Part shown: in pieces, positions 1 to 11,200 of the stretch
Numbering within the stretch: position 1 is the first letter of the stretch
How the letters are laid out: every line of letters begins with the position of its first letter
Source: Culex pipiens pallens
Taxonomy: Eukaryota; Arthropoda; Insecta; Diptera; Culicidae
Length of the DNA stretch: 64,000 nt
Assembly (NCBI RefSeq): GCF_016801865.2
Contig: NC_068937.1
Span: forward strand, 6,404,207 to 6,468,206
Direction: 5' to 3'
The notes under the pieces: model-generated
Database searches by the model: none
Told to the model about the DNA's origin: nothing
Seen by the model: only the letters and a program-made list of their open reading frames with translations
Position numbers and translations under genes: made by a program

Positions 1-1330
1 ATTTCTTCAGATAACGATGATAATCCTAATTTTCATCTAAACTTTGACTCCTAAACAAGCTTCAAAACAAAAATTATAAAAAAATATCTTCACCCAATAT
101 CATTGAGATTAGCCTATTCCAGCCTCCATTAAAAAAAATCAACAAAAAAGCTCTGCTGATATTTTTTTTTATTATTGTATACCCGTTAGAAAAAAAAACC
201 GCTCATTTTGCTCAATGAGCAAAACATGAGCGCGAGCGCGAGCGATGAGCATTTTCGCTCATAAAATTTATGAGCAAACATGAGCAGAAGCAAACGAAAG
301 CAAGCTCGCGTAGCGCTCCTCCTCACGAATGAGCGAAAAAAGCTCGCTCATGAGCGGATGAGCGCTCAAAATCGTAACAGGACATAATCCTCACCAAAAA
401 AATTGCAATTTGAAAATGCAGTAAAAATTAGAAATGAGTATTTATTATAAGATTAGGTCCACTCCCGTACCCGCAGAATTGCAACAAAAAAATAAAAGGT
501 GTTCAAAAATTTAATTTACGAGCCACGGTTTTAACGTTTGAATGAAAAAAGTGTGTAAAAATGCATTATAATACTTAAGGATTGACGACAATTTATTTAT
601 TTTTTTCGCAAAAAAAAGTTTTTGCGGTGCTGTACATAGGAATTTTATTTAAAAAAATCAAAATATTTTCAATCCAGCTAAAACATGCTAAATATTATTG
701 TTTTAGATTCATAAGAATTCATAAATAAATGTTTTGAACGCAGAAAAAAGTGCGCACCTTTACAAATACTGCCTTGTTTCCGCATTGAGCCCAAGAGCGC
801 GCTAGTTTGAGAGAGAGAGAACAATGAGCGAGAAAATAACGAGAAGCGCGCGCGGCTGGCGAAAGAGAGAATGAAGCTGTTCAAATCAGTTTGGTGGTTT
901 ATATGTGTGGAATAAAATACGTGTTGTTTGTTCATTGCAAAATATCTGTGTTTTGACGTAGACTTACGTCTTTGTCGAAGGTACTGGGGTGTCATTCCAA
1001 AAAACCCGGGCCGAAGGCCCTGGAATATTGCGTCATCCGTCAATCGCTTATATCTTCCTTCCCTCAAATCGAATCGGCACGATTTTGGTTCCATTCGATT
1101 CGAAAATTATTCAGCAATTTGCTATAAAACTTTCATTGTTGGCAAAATAGTTTAACTATTGAAACAATTGAATGTTTTAAAATGTTTTCAAAATGCACAG
1201 ATTTTGCAAGCAAAAAGAGCGCTTCCCACTCACGGACGGGAATGTCAAGTACCTATTTTGAGGGGAGAATCATCCGAGCAACGCGACCGAGTGTCGGTCG
1301 CGAAAAAGGAGGGGAGGTAGCAGACCGGAA
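1..1330. other. AT-rich DNA without a recognisable gene
   Basis: I see no credible coding region here. The stretch is AT-rich apart from a TGAGCG-rich block (180-365) and a short GA-rich patch near 811-880. The small open frames on both strands have no recognisable motif and no splice context. If the Rip11 gene continues to the left as its open donor site implies, this stretch lies within its next intron. Confidence 0.5.
180..365. repeat. TGAGCG-rich imperfect repeat
   Basis: Short GAGC, GCTC and TGAGCG words recur on both strands and make many small palindromes. A related block in the opposite sense lies at 24283-24455, sharing words such as CTCACGAATGAGCG. This is a dispersed simple-sequence family; I know no function for it. 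Confidence 0.6.
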
Positions 1331-1333
1331 TCA

Positions 1334-1369
1334 TATATAAGAACGCGCGCTCAGCCCATTCTATCATTC
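1334..1369 (+). promoter_or_regulatory. Candidate TATA + Inr core promoter
   Basis: TATATAA lies at 1334-1340 and TCATTC, a match to the arthropod initiator TCAKTY, at 1364-1369. That puts +1 at 1366, 32 bases after the start of the TATA box, which is the usual spacing. The downstream sequence is GC-richer and has CAG repeats, like a 5' leader. It may drive the small gene at 3706-4194 through a 5' UTR intron (a GTAAGT donor lies at about 1955, an acceptor just before the ATG), or it may belong to a decayed retroelement. Confidence 0.5.
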
Positions 1370-3705
1370 ACGTCTCAGACGTCGGACCAGCAGCAGCAGC
1401 AGGAAAGCTCAGCCCAGAGCAGCAGCAGCAGGAGAGAGAGGGACCAGAACTGCAAAAGAAGTGCGCATCGCCTTCTCGTCGTCACCGTCAGCCAGTTACC
1501 TCTCGATGGCCGGACCGTTTGAATCTTTCGTGGTTGCCGTGGTTCGGAGTTGCCCCGTCCCTCGTCCCACACGGGACGAGGCAGCAACAGGATGAGGCAC
1601 GCGCCTGCTGCCGTCTCACCAAACAGTTGCCTCTCGTGGGTCAAGCCGTGGTTATGAAACAATCAAGAAGGGGGTGAAGACTTCCCAACTCTTCGGAATT
1701 GCCTCCCTCCTTCCTTTCAGGAACTAGTGTTGGTCTTCAGGGGAGACGGATTGCACAGCTTTCTGAACCCCTCTCTCTCTACCACATTATGCTACCAAAC
1801 TTTCATTCGGTTCGCGAAAAAATCGTTTTTCGTTCTTCTCTCCTCCATTCGATGTTTCCATTGTTTAAATAAGGCTTTCTAGTGAAAGATTTACCAACAC
1901 ATTCAAAGTATGGTTACATGGCAGTTGCGGTCCGATTGAGTTGACTGGAGTGTGTAAGTTCTGTCTTGTTGGGGGGTCCATCTCCCATTTATGGGCCAGC
2001 GAATGACCGAAAGGTTAAAGCTGCCGGAAATAAAGAAATTAACAACAACAACATCTCCCATTTACGATCTTATTCCGTTAATGTATTTCAAGTATCTAGC
2101 TAATTCTTCAAAATTAAGATATGGAAAACTCTATGTCCACATCTCAAAACTTTACGTAGTCTACGCCATTCCGGTTATGTCTGTGACATAACTACTTTGA
2201 CTTTTTTTATGAAAGAAAGTCCCCTGATCTCGACAAAAATACTTTAGTTTTTTTTTTCTTTGTAAAATGCATAATTTTCATCATAAGGACATTTGGCTGC
2301 TGCGGTACATACTTGCAAAGGATACAAATTGAATTGAATTTTTCCAAGTGTCATCCAATAAACCTTTATTTTTCAGTTTTTAGCTCGGCATCCGTACCTC
2401 CGATTTTTAATGTCAAAAGACGAAACATTTCTTAAATTTTCGGATCATTCGAGACTTCTTGAGACATTAAAAAATTTAGCCTCATTTGAAAATCTTGAAA
2501 ATATGTTTAAAAGATGAATGAGGAAAGATGGGCACTATTTAAAAGAAATCAAAAGTATTAAAATTTGTCATTACTGAAGCTTAAAATGACTTTAGCTTTA
2601 CAATGATGCATTTTATAAAAAAAAATCGACACTTTTTTAATTGAGAATTATTCTACTTCTACTTTCAAAATCAAGAAGTTTAAGACGTCGTATGACTAGG
2701 TAAAGTGGCCAGGCCTACTGCGTTGCATTAAGCGCAGTAACGAATTCTGTGAGCGAATATTTTTTCAAAGAATCGACCGGAAAGGCTAGATACGTGGACA
2801 TACCGTAATCAATTGTTGTGTCGTATGTACGTAAGTCGAGCACACAATTATATTTTCAGGTGCGAAAAAGAAAAGGATTGAGACGTGAGAAAATTTAGTA
2901 AAATGTGGTTTCTAAATTTTTTTTCTGCTCACTAGCATTCTTTTTCAACTGACGAGTGACGATATTTCGGCGAATTTCGTCAAATTTTCTGCAATTTCAT
3001 AAAACTTATATTATAACCTTAAATTTTATGTGTACACTCATTTTTTTATATTTTTAAAATTGCGGGAAATTTTCCTGAAAGCAAAAACAGTTTCCATTTA
3101 AAGCCCTTTTTGATTTTTTGTTCGTAAATTAAAACCAGTCGTCTTTGTTAACACATGGCTTTTGAGTATTTTTGAAATCTAGTTGAAGATAAAAAAAAAT
3201 GTGGGAATTTATGAATAGATTTTTTGGCAAAGACGCATGGATTTATTGTTATTAGTGTTACCTTCTAACATGTTGTGGCATGGTTTTTATCGAAGTTGGC
3301 AAAAGTTTTAAACTAAGAATTGTTGTGATGTTTATTGCATTAGTTATTGATGATATTTTCAATAGATTTTAGTTTATTTGCCTGTGGCTAATGAGTTTAG
3401 GTAGACAGTTAAAAACAACAAATCGCTTCTACCTTTCATTTCGAGGTTTTACGTAGTCGTAGAAGTAAATATCTACCAAAAAGAGAACCCACCATTCCTC
3501 CCCTTTACCTGTATTTAGGTAGATATAATTTCGGAGGTAGAATAACCTTGTTTTAAACTATAAAGAGAAATGCTTCTGTCAAAATACTACTCAGTTTAAA
3601 ATTTTAGTTCATAAATTGTAGAGGACTTAACAGATTTACTTTAAGGCAGTCATTATCTATTTCTTGAAGAAGCTTGATCACATCACTTTTCTAAAACTTC
3701 AGACA

Positions 3706-4194
3706 ATGTCACCGATACTGGATGTGCTGCTGTCAATTGGAGCATTTTTCTGCATTTGTCCAAGAAAATCATCACCATCATCAAGCAAGAGCGTCACCAC
3801 GAACGTCGAAAGCCACGAAGTACGCAGATTAAATCCAGCGCCACAAGATGAAGCCTGGGTGCAGGGAATGTCGACTCTTGGCGATTCGACTGTACAAACA
3901 ATTTTGACTGCAAACTTTGAGATGAGTTGTGTCGAGTTAAACGAGACTCCGATCCTGCAACAAGATTCGATGGATAAAAATATACCGAAGGTGCGAGATG
4001 AATCAAATTGTGACGATTCGGATTTGGAGCATTTTTTCGAGAACCAAGGAATTTCTAAACAGGAGATGTTAGATATGATTGGTAATACATTCGTGGAATT
4101 ATTTGAAGGTGGAGCTAAAGGTGCAACTAATCAGCAGGAAGAACAATTGCATAAGCTAGTATCTCTGAAAGCAAGACTAGCAGCTAATGTTTAA
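3706..4194 (+). CDS. Uncharacterised 162-aa protein
   Basis: I do not recognise this protein. The ATG is in good insect context (gacaATG) and sits four bases after a plausible acceptor (ctaaaacttcag), so a 5' UTR intron upstream is likely. The first 20 or so residues include a hydrophobic stretch, LDVLLSIGAFFCIC, that could be a signal anchor or an unusually short membrane segment. It is followed by a Ser-rich basic linker (residues 19-33), an acidic middle, and a C-terminal part with helical character (EHFFENQGISKQEMLDMIG and after). Codon use is balanced, unlike the AT-rich surroundings. A canonical AATAAA lies 30 bases after the stop, which supports a real transcript. It is probably inside an intron of the Rip11 gene on the opposite strand. 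Confidence 0.55.
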   Translation: MSPILDVLLSIGAFFCICPRKSSPSSSKSVTTNVESHEVRRLNPAPQDEAWVQGMSTLGDSTVQTILTANFEMSCVELNETPILQQDSMDKNIPKVRDESNCDDSDLEHFFENQGISKQEMLDMIGNTFVELFEGGAKGATNQQEEQLHKLVSLKARLAANV

Positions 4195-4224
4195 TTTAAG
4201 ATTTAAAAATTATGTTCAATTTGA

Positions 4225-4230
4225 AATAAA
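4225..4230 (+). terminator. Poly(A) signal AATAAA
   Basis: AATAAA occurs 30 bases past the stop codon of the 162-aa frame, and a T/G-containing stretch follows. It supports that frame as the 3' end of a transcript. Confidence 0.6.
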
Positions 4231-5684
4231 CACAAATGTGATTATTTACTAAAACAAACACATTTTTTCTACTGATCATTCAGTGGACTGTCCCAAAAAA
4301 AAAATCAAACTTAAAAATATATGATTTTTGAAAAACATTATTTCTAGAATTAAAATGATAAAATGCACCGTTTCGAAGTTAAAGCCATCCTAAGTGTTAA
4401 GTTATTTTTGTTTCAAAAAAGGTGACTTTATCTACAGATATTTCTTCAACTATGCCGAAGACACGAAATCGATCAGAAAAGTCATTCTCAGGGTGGCCAC
4501 TCAAGTCAGAAATTCGGGAAAAAGTCTGCAATTGGTCAAAATACACAAAAAATCGGGAATTTGAAATTATTTTTTTTTTTCAAAAAGTCGTGAATAGTTA
4601 GAAATATCAAGGAAACAGGTTTGAAAAATAGTTTTCTAGCTTCTGAATGATTTTGTATTTTGTACTTTTGGTCGATAAACTTATAATTATCAAATAAAGT
4701 CCAAACGTAACTCGTTTTTTAATGAAAACATGGAATTTCAGTTGAGTTTTTGAAAATATGCAAAAATATTCAAATTGTAAAAATGACAAATAATGTGGAT
4801 AAATTTTCATTCAGACTGTTTTCAAAATGTTCATAGAATGAGTTTTTTTTTAATTTTTAGCATAAAATGAGAGGAAAAGCATAAATTCTTATTGAACTGG
4901 ATTTTTCATTAAAAAAAACACGAAATTGTACAACTGACAAGTGGATAAATAAACATTAATTTTTTAAATTAAATATCAAAATCTAAAACATATTTTCACA
5001 GAAATTTCTAGACATTTTAATTTTTTAAAGAGCAATAAGTGTAACCATGTTTTAAGAGTTGTTTTGGAAACTTTTTTTTAATCTTTTGCACAACTTTTTA
5101 TTTTCCAGTTCAAGAGATTGCAAATATATTTTTAAGTTTGAGCAATTCCAGCCCAAAACAGGAAATTTTTAGGTACTTTTTTCTCGACTCTCTCCGATTT
5201 CAATGAAAATTTGTAGACATGTTATCCTAGGCATATATAAGCCATTTTTGTGTATACGGAGCCAGTTACACTCTGACATTTGAGAAGGGCGTAAGTGTTT
5301 TAAATATTTTTGTATTTCGTAATTTAATATTGCTGTATCTCGAAGCCGTTGCATCGTATCAAAAAGTGGTCAAAGACAAACTTGCAGGAAATTTGACGGG
5401 CTTTCCGAAAAAATGCACTGAAGGTAAAAAACACTCCACTTTTATGAGATTTTTTGATTTTTAAGCTGAAAAGTCAAATTTGAAGGTGAGCCCACGATTT
5501 TTTTTTGTAAAAATAGCCTAAGATGTTACAAAAAGACTCACGAAAAATGCAGGATGGAGCAACTCACCTAAAAAAATACAAAAATCATTTACTGAAATTG
5601 TTTGTTTGAAAAGTGCTCTAAACGTCAAAATTTTCAAAAAACCGAACTCGAGAGTCGATTCTCCAGACAATTTTACACAAAAGT

Positions 5685-6384
5685 CTCCATATTGACCATT
5701 GTATTGTCCTAAGTCCAATCCTTGTGAAGTTACAGCGGTTTTAGAAACAAAAATGTTGAAAAAATGAACTTTTTAATGGTTTTTGCCAATTTCTACATGA
5801 CAGACTTGATTTTTCAGTCTTGAAAATATTTTTACCGGAATGCTCGTCAAATTTCCCATAAGTTTGTCTTTGACCAAACAGAAAAAAAAAATCATGGTAA
5901 TATTACATCTGGGAAGGGGTACATCTTTTATGTCAGAAAAAAGGTGTAATTTTACCTCTGGAAATGTGTAATTTTACCACTTTTCTGGTGTAATGCCACT
6001 TTTTCAGTCTAAATTGAGGTAAAATTTCATCATAAAAGAGGTAATATTCAACCTTCTAAAATTACAGCTTCCAAATTTATATTATTTTTTTCTGTGCACA
6101 TTTTAATTGGATGTATGGGCTTACAGATATAAGCTAATTTACTATCCAGGTTACTATACTACACTGAAAAAAAAAATGTAAATACATCCAATTGAAATGT
6201 GGTCAAAGACAAACTTATGGGAAATTTGACGAGCTTTTCGATAAAAATATTTTCGAGACTGAAAAATCAAGTCTGTCATATAGAAATTGCCAAAAACCAT
6301 CAAAAACCCCATTTTTTTCAACCTTTTTTTTAAACCCGCTGTAACTTCACAAGGGTTGGACTTAGGACAATGGTCAATATGGAG
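5685..6384. mobile_element. Foldback repeat inside the 4.5-7.8 kb element
   Basis: The arm 5685-5876 is repeated in inverted orientation at 6200-6384, about 190 bp each with scattered differences. Shared words include CTCCATATTGACCATTG and GTTTGTCTTTGACC. The spacer holds several GGTGTAATTTTACC-like words. Related sequence occurs in Nup205 intron 2 at about 39170-39570, so this is a dispersed family. Confidence 0.6.
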
Positions 6385-6865
6385 AAAATTAAATATCAAA
6401 ATCTAAAACATATTTTCACAGTGAATTCTAGACATTTTAAATGTTTAAAATAGCAATTAGTGTTATCATGCTTTAAGAGTTGTTTTGGAATATTATTTTT
6501 TTTTTTTTTTGATCTTTTGCACAACATTTAATTTTTCCAGTTTAAACCGTTGCAAATATATTTTGAAGTTTAAAAAGAATAAAAACCGAAGTAGCAAGCC
6601 ATGGTTTGAATGAAAAAAGTGTTTTAAAATGCACTTTACCCCTGTCCAGTTGTTTTGTAATCATTTGTTTGCGATTTTTTTTTTGCGGTGCTGTACATTG
6701 AAGTTTTATGAAAATCTAAATATTTTTGAACGAACCCAAACATGCTAAATATGATTATCAATGCAGAAAATTGCATTGTAGATAGTTCTCAGTTGATAAG
6801 TCTTCTAGTTTCATGAAAATTTTGAAGTTTATTTTTTTTATTTTTTAAAATGACTGATTGCTTAA

Positions 6866-7545
6866 GGCGTTACATACATGTAGAAAATCACAAAATTTCA
6901 TATTACACTAAATTTATTTAATATTTAATTTATTATTAACTTAAAAGATGATTTTGAATCACTCCTGAAAATGTGAAGATATTTTATGATTAAAGTAAGT
7001 TACAGACGATTTAGGCTGAAACTTTTGCCATGCGCAAAGCGAACTGTCAAACTTTGCGAGCGTTTTTCTCTGAACACCGAGTTGATTTACGGGTGCCACG
7101 ATATCTCGAGATTGGATGGACCAAATTGGCTGAAATTCGGGGTGAAGACTCGCAAGACATATCCCGTGTACCAGAAAAAGCCAGATTTTGAAATTTTGCA
7201 TTTTTTTTAAATACAAAAATCAAAAACTGCCGTTTTTTTATATGAAAAACAGGAAAATATTTTTATCTTTTTTTAAATAAACTTTTTGAAAATCGGCCTT
7301 CGTCATGCACACAGGACCGGTTTAACGAGTCTTCACAAAAATTTTGAGCCGATTTGGTCAAAGCAGTTTTAAGATATCGTGGCACCAGTTTTTTTGAAAA
7401 TGCCAACTTCATATAGCTTTATCTCGATAATGATACAACCAAATGTCTTCAAATTTATTTTGTTAATGGTTGAAAATGTATATTTTAATGTCCTGAAAAC
7501 AGATTTAAAAAAATCACATTTGCCGATTTACATGTATGTAACCCC
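6866..7545. mobile_element. TTAA-flanked MITE (piggyBac-like)
   Basis: TTAA (6862-6865) is followed by GGCGTTACATACATGTA, and the right end is the inverted TACATGTATGTAACCCC followed by TTAA (7546-7549). A TTAA duplication with short terminal inverted repeats is the mark of piggyBac-type mobilisation. The 680-bp interior has no usable frame. Confidence 0.75.
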
Positions 7546-8144
7546 TTAAGTTTGCACTCTTAATCAAAATTAGGAGTGTTTTCTTTTAAACCAATTTGGT
7601 GTCACATTTAATTTTATTTCAGAAATTGTCAGTAGTTTGGTGTTTATTTTCTTTATTTGGAAATTTTGTTCGATTAACTTTTTTTAAACTGTTTTTTGGG
7701 TAGTTGTTATTGTTAATTCATGGATTTTGACAGCTTTAACCTTCTTGGTCATACGCTACCCTTTTTTTGGTCAAGAAATGCCTTTTAGTTGAGGTTCTGG
7801 AAAACTCGGGAATTCGAAAATGCGATTTGAGTGACCACCCTGGAATCATTCTTAACATACCGATATTTAAACATTTTGATAGTATTTTGTAAAAACAGCT
7901 GCCGAAATTGTTGGACGGTTTTATGTGAAAGAACTAGAGGCTACGGCCAGGCCTACTACGTAAAGTTTACCGCAGAGATGATTTTGTTCTCATTAGCTTT
8001 AGTTCGAATGTTTAAAGAAAAAATTGTGTCCTGCGTATGTCTCGACTTTTTGACAGAAAAAATAATACAAACACAATTTAGGATTTAAAAGTTTAAAGCT
8101 AGAAAAATTAAACACTCAACCAAAACAAAGATTCCTGAACTCAC

Positions 8145-8289
8145 AGTTCGCACTCCTCGTGCCAGTCGACCGCTTCCGGGGCTTTCTCCTTGACCGACGT
8201 CTGGTACTTCTCCTTGCCGAGGGCGATGATGACGAAGCAGTTGTTGGTGCCATGCTTGCCCTTGATCAGGAGTCCTTTCGCCCGTTGGA
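8145..8289 (-). CDS. Rip11: Rip11 exon 2: first half of the C2 domain
   Basis: This 145-nt exon is an isolated patch of GC-rich coding sequence in AT-rich repeats. Read on the minus strand it gives VQRAKGLLIKGKHGTNN, CFVIIALGKEKYQTS and VKEKAPEAVDWHEECEL with no stop. Both ends have splice sites: CAATAG before it and GTGAGT after it. The plus-strand frame across it is a shadow. Confidence 0.87.
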
Positions 8290-11200
8290 CTATTGTGTTT
8301 GTTGTTTTAAATCCGGAAGGAAATGGTCACATGTAAAGAGAGAAAAAAAAAGAGGAAAAAGCATAAGTGAATGTTACGAAATAGCTTCAAAGTGAGAGAA
8401 AAAAAATGCGAGGAAGAAGATACCAACAAAAATCGCGATTCCGCCGTTAATTGCTGACGTGAGTCATTAAAAGTTATTAAACGAACAAAATATGAGAAGA
8501 GCTCCCTCTTTTGACTCTGCCCAACCTCACGAAGAGAGATGGTAATGAATGAATCAAGCCAAACAAAATGTAAGAGAGATAAGTTTTTGCTTCCGTTTCT
8601 GCATTTTCGCAGAGCAACAAGCAACAGGTTGCACTTTGATCCGCAAGCGATTACAAATTTGCCAGCACAGCACCAACAGCAGTAGGCGTCGGAATTTGGA
8701 ACGTCAAACGAAAATGAAAGTATTTTCAACAAATCGTTCGACGGGGGGTGCGAAGGAACAGAGAGAAAGAAGAACAAGCTTTCCGTTTTGGTCAGTCGGT
8801 GACTAATGTGGTACCCTGATAAATATTAGGTGGGAAATTCCCCTTAATTTGGCCAGTTTGCTGGGGTAATTTATTGTTCATTGTTATTAAAAATCAATGG
8901 AATCTTCTCACATGTCCTAGTTTTAAAACAAAAGATTTCTTATTCAAGTCATTCGACTCAGATTCAACTGGAAAATTGAGCAAAAACAACATCCCATTGG
9001 CTTATCGCGCCAAGATGATAACACATCTTGATTGCAAAAAGTACCCCAGAGACCACAATCAATGTATGTAAAACACTTCAAATTACACTCTCACATACAC
9101 ACTGAAACAAACCTCCTGTTTAAATCTCTTCGCAACTGCTACCGACCGCACCCCGCAAGAGATTGTAATTAAAGCGCGAAAGAAAACCTTTAATTAAAGG
9201 TGGAAATTTCCCATCTCCAAAAAAAACCTCAAACAAAAGAAGCAGCATAATCTTCAAAGGTCTTTCTGCGCCGTGCCGGCAAGGGTCATCAAAGAAGGCC
9301 AAGTGAAAATTTTCAGCTCAAAACAAACACTCGAAAAAAAGCGGCGGCCTTCTGTTTTTATTAATTTATTTATTTTTTTGTGATGGAAAAGTCAATGCCT
9401 ACTTTATAATGCTTCCTCCTCTGTCTCTCATTGAAATGGGAGATTCAAGTCCAAAAATGTTCATGTTTGACTTGGTAATCAGTCACAGAGCCTACTAGTT
9501 AACGCATTTTTCCCAACGGATTAGGGCGTGAGCTTCAAACTTGTTGACGCCAGAAATCTTCTTTGTGGCCATCTGTTTACTGTCTTTGATGAACCTTAGA
9601 TGTAAACAGATTTGCGGCTGGTGAGGGGCTTATGCGTTATGAACTCTCCGATGAAATTACCAAGAATACGCGAAAATCTTTATTTAATTAACTTTATGTT
9701 GGTAAATCAATCAGATTTGCGTAAATTATAGTTAAAATTGTGTAAACAACATTAACCATGCATTACTTTTTAGTTATTCTCAAATTTTGACATTTGGCTC
9801 AATAAAAATTTCTAAGAAAGTTTGGTGTTCTACGAAAAACTTAGCTTCTCTTGTTCTCTGATTGTTTTTCTCTGATATTTTAATAATTTTTATTTGAATT
9901 TATCACAGCCTCAATCTTATTCAAAACCTTTTGCCTACCGGTCTAAAAGTAAAATAATTTCAAGAGTTCTTTAACTTTTTTGTGATACATTTCGTTATTT
10001 TTCTGAAGGTTGTGCTTGAAACTTTTTTATGCTCTTAATTTCATTTTGCACCCGTACTGCTTAACAAACTGCAGGGTTGTTACGGAAAAGTCGAACTAAA
10101 ATCCGCGCCGACCGAAACCTCAATCCGCGCGAAATCCGCGCCATATAATCGCGACCAACATTCAAGAAATGCTATTTACAAAGAAAAAAAAATAATACAG
10201 AAAGTATTTGATAGAAAAACGAAACTCGTTATATGTTTGAAGGAATGAAAGCAAAAATTCTTTTTAAAAATACCTCAAGAGACGTCAAGAAAAGTGTCAC
10301 AAAAAAAATCTTTTTGCAAATCAGAGGGACACTACAATAATTTTGACCAATATAAAAAAATAGAAAATCATAAACCAATATAAACAAAATTTAAAAATCC
10401 AATAAATGAAATTTAACTTCAAAAATATAAGCTCAAAAAAATCAAAATCTAAAATTTTAATATGAATTAATTTTAGATATCGAAATTCTAAAAATTCAAA
10501 ATCTATGAATTTTAATACAGATTGTAATCCAAATTCCTCAATAAAATTTCATTCCGAAACAAATTGGATGGGGGGTATGTGGGTGGTGGGTGGTGGCAGA
10601 GGGGGGGGTGGTGGGGGTGGGGGTTGGTGGTGGGGTGGTGGGGTGTTGGGTGGTGGGGGGGTGTGGGGTGGGGTGGGGGTTGGTGGGTGGTTGGTGGTTG
10701 TGGGGGTGTGGTGGGTGTTTGGTGGGGTTGGGTGGGTGGGTTGTGGGGTGGTGGGGGGGTGTGTGGGTGTGGGGTTGGTGTTGTGGGGTGTGGGTGGTGG
10801 TGTTGGTGGGGTGGGTTGGGGGGTGGTTGTGGTTTGTTGGTGGTGTGGGGTTGTGGGTTGGGGTGGTGGGTTGTGGGGTTGTGGGGGGGGGTTGGGGTGT
10901 GGTGGTGTTGTGGGTGGGGGTGTTGGGTTGGTGGGTGGGGGGGGTGTGGTGTTGGGTGGGTTGTGGTGTGGGGTTGGGGGTTGGTTGTGTGGTGGGGTGG
11001 GTGTTGGGTGGTGGTTGGGGTGTGGGTTGGGGGTGGGTGGGTTGGGGTGGGTGGTGGTGTTGGATTGGTAAGGGTTGTTGGTTTGTTTTAGAAAGTGTAG
11101 TTGTATGTATTTTGTTGAAGTATATTTTAAGAATTGATGAATTTATGATGTAGAATTTTAGAATTGTAAGTTTTTAGATATTTGAGAATTAAGAATTAAG

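Larger units (their letters stand above)
4489..7842. mobile_element. hAT-like non-autonomous element (CAGGGTGG ends)
   Basis: The left end reads CAGGGTGGCCACTCAAGTC and the right end is the inverted GATTTGAGTGACCACCCTG, so there are about 19-bp terminal inverted repeats with two mismatches. The heptamer TCATTCT directly precedes the left end and recurs 3 bases past the right end, a possible imperfect target duplication. No transposase frame is visible. The interior is AT-rich and holds at least two other elements (5685-6384 and 6866-7545). Confidence 0.7.

Noticed and set aside
1375..1662. 95-aa minus-strand Leu-rich frame
   Set aside because: Translation of CAG/CTG repeats opposite the leader sequence.
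8307..8777. 156-aa minus-strand frame near Rip11 exon 2
   Set aside because: Ser/Phe-rich, no domain, and upstream of a clear acceptor, so it is intronic.
10505..11153. Three overlapping 175-188 aa Gly/Val/Trp frames
   Set aside because: All three frames are open only because the block has no A or C and so no stop codon.
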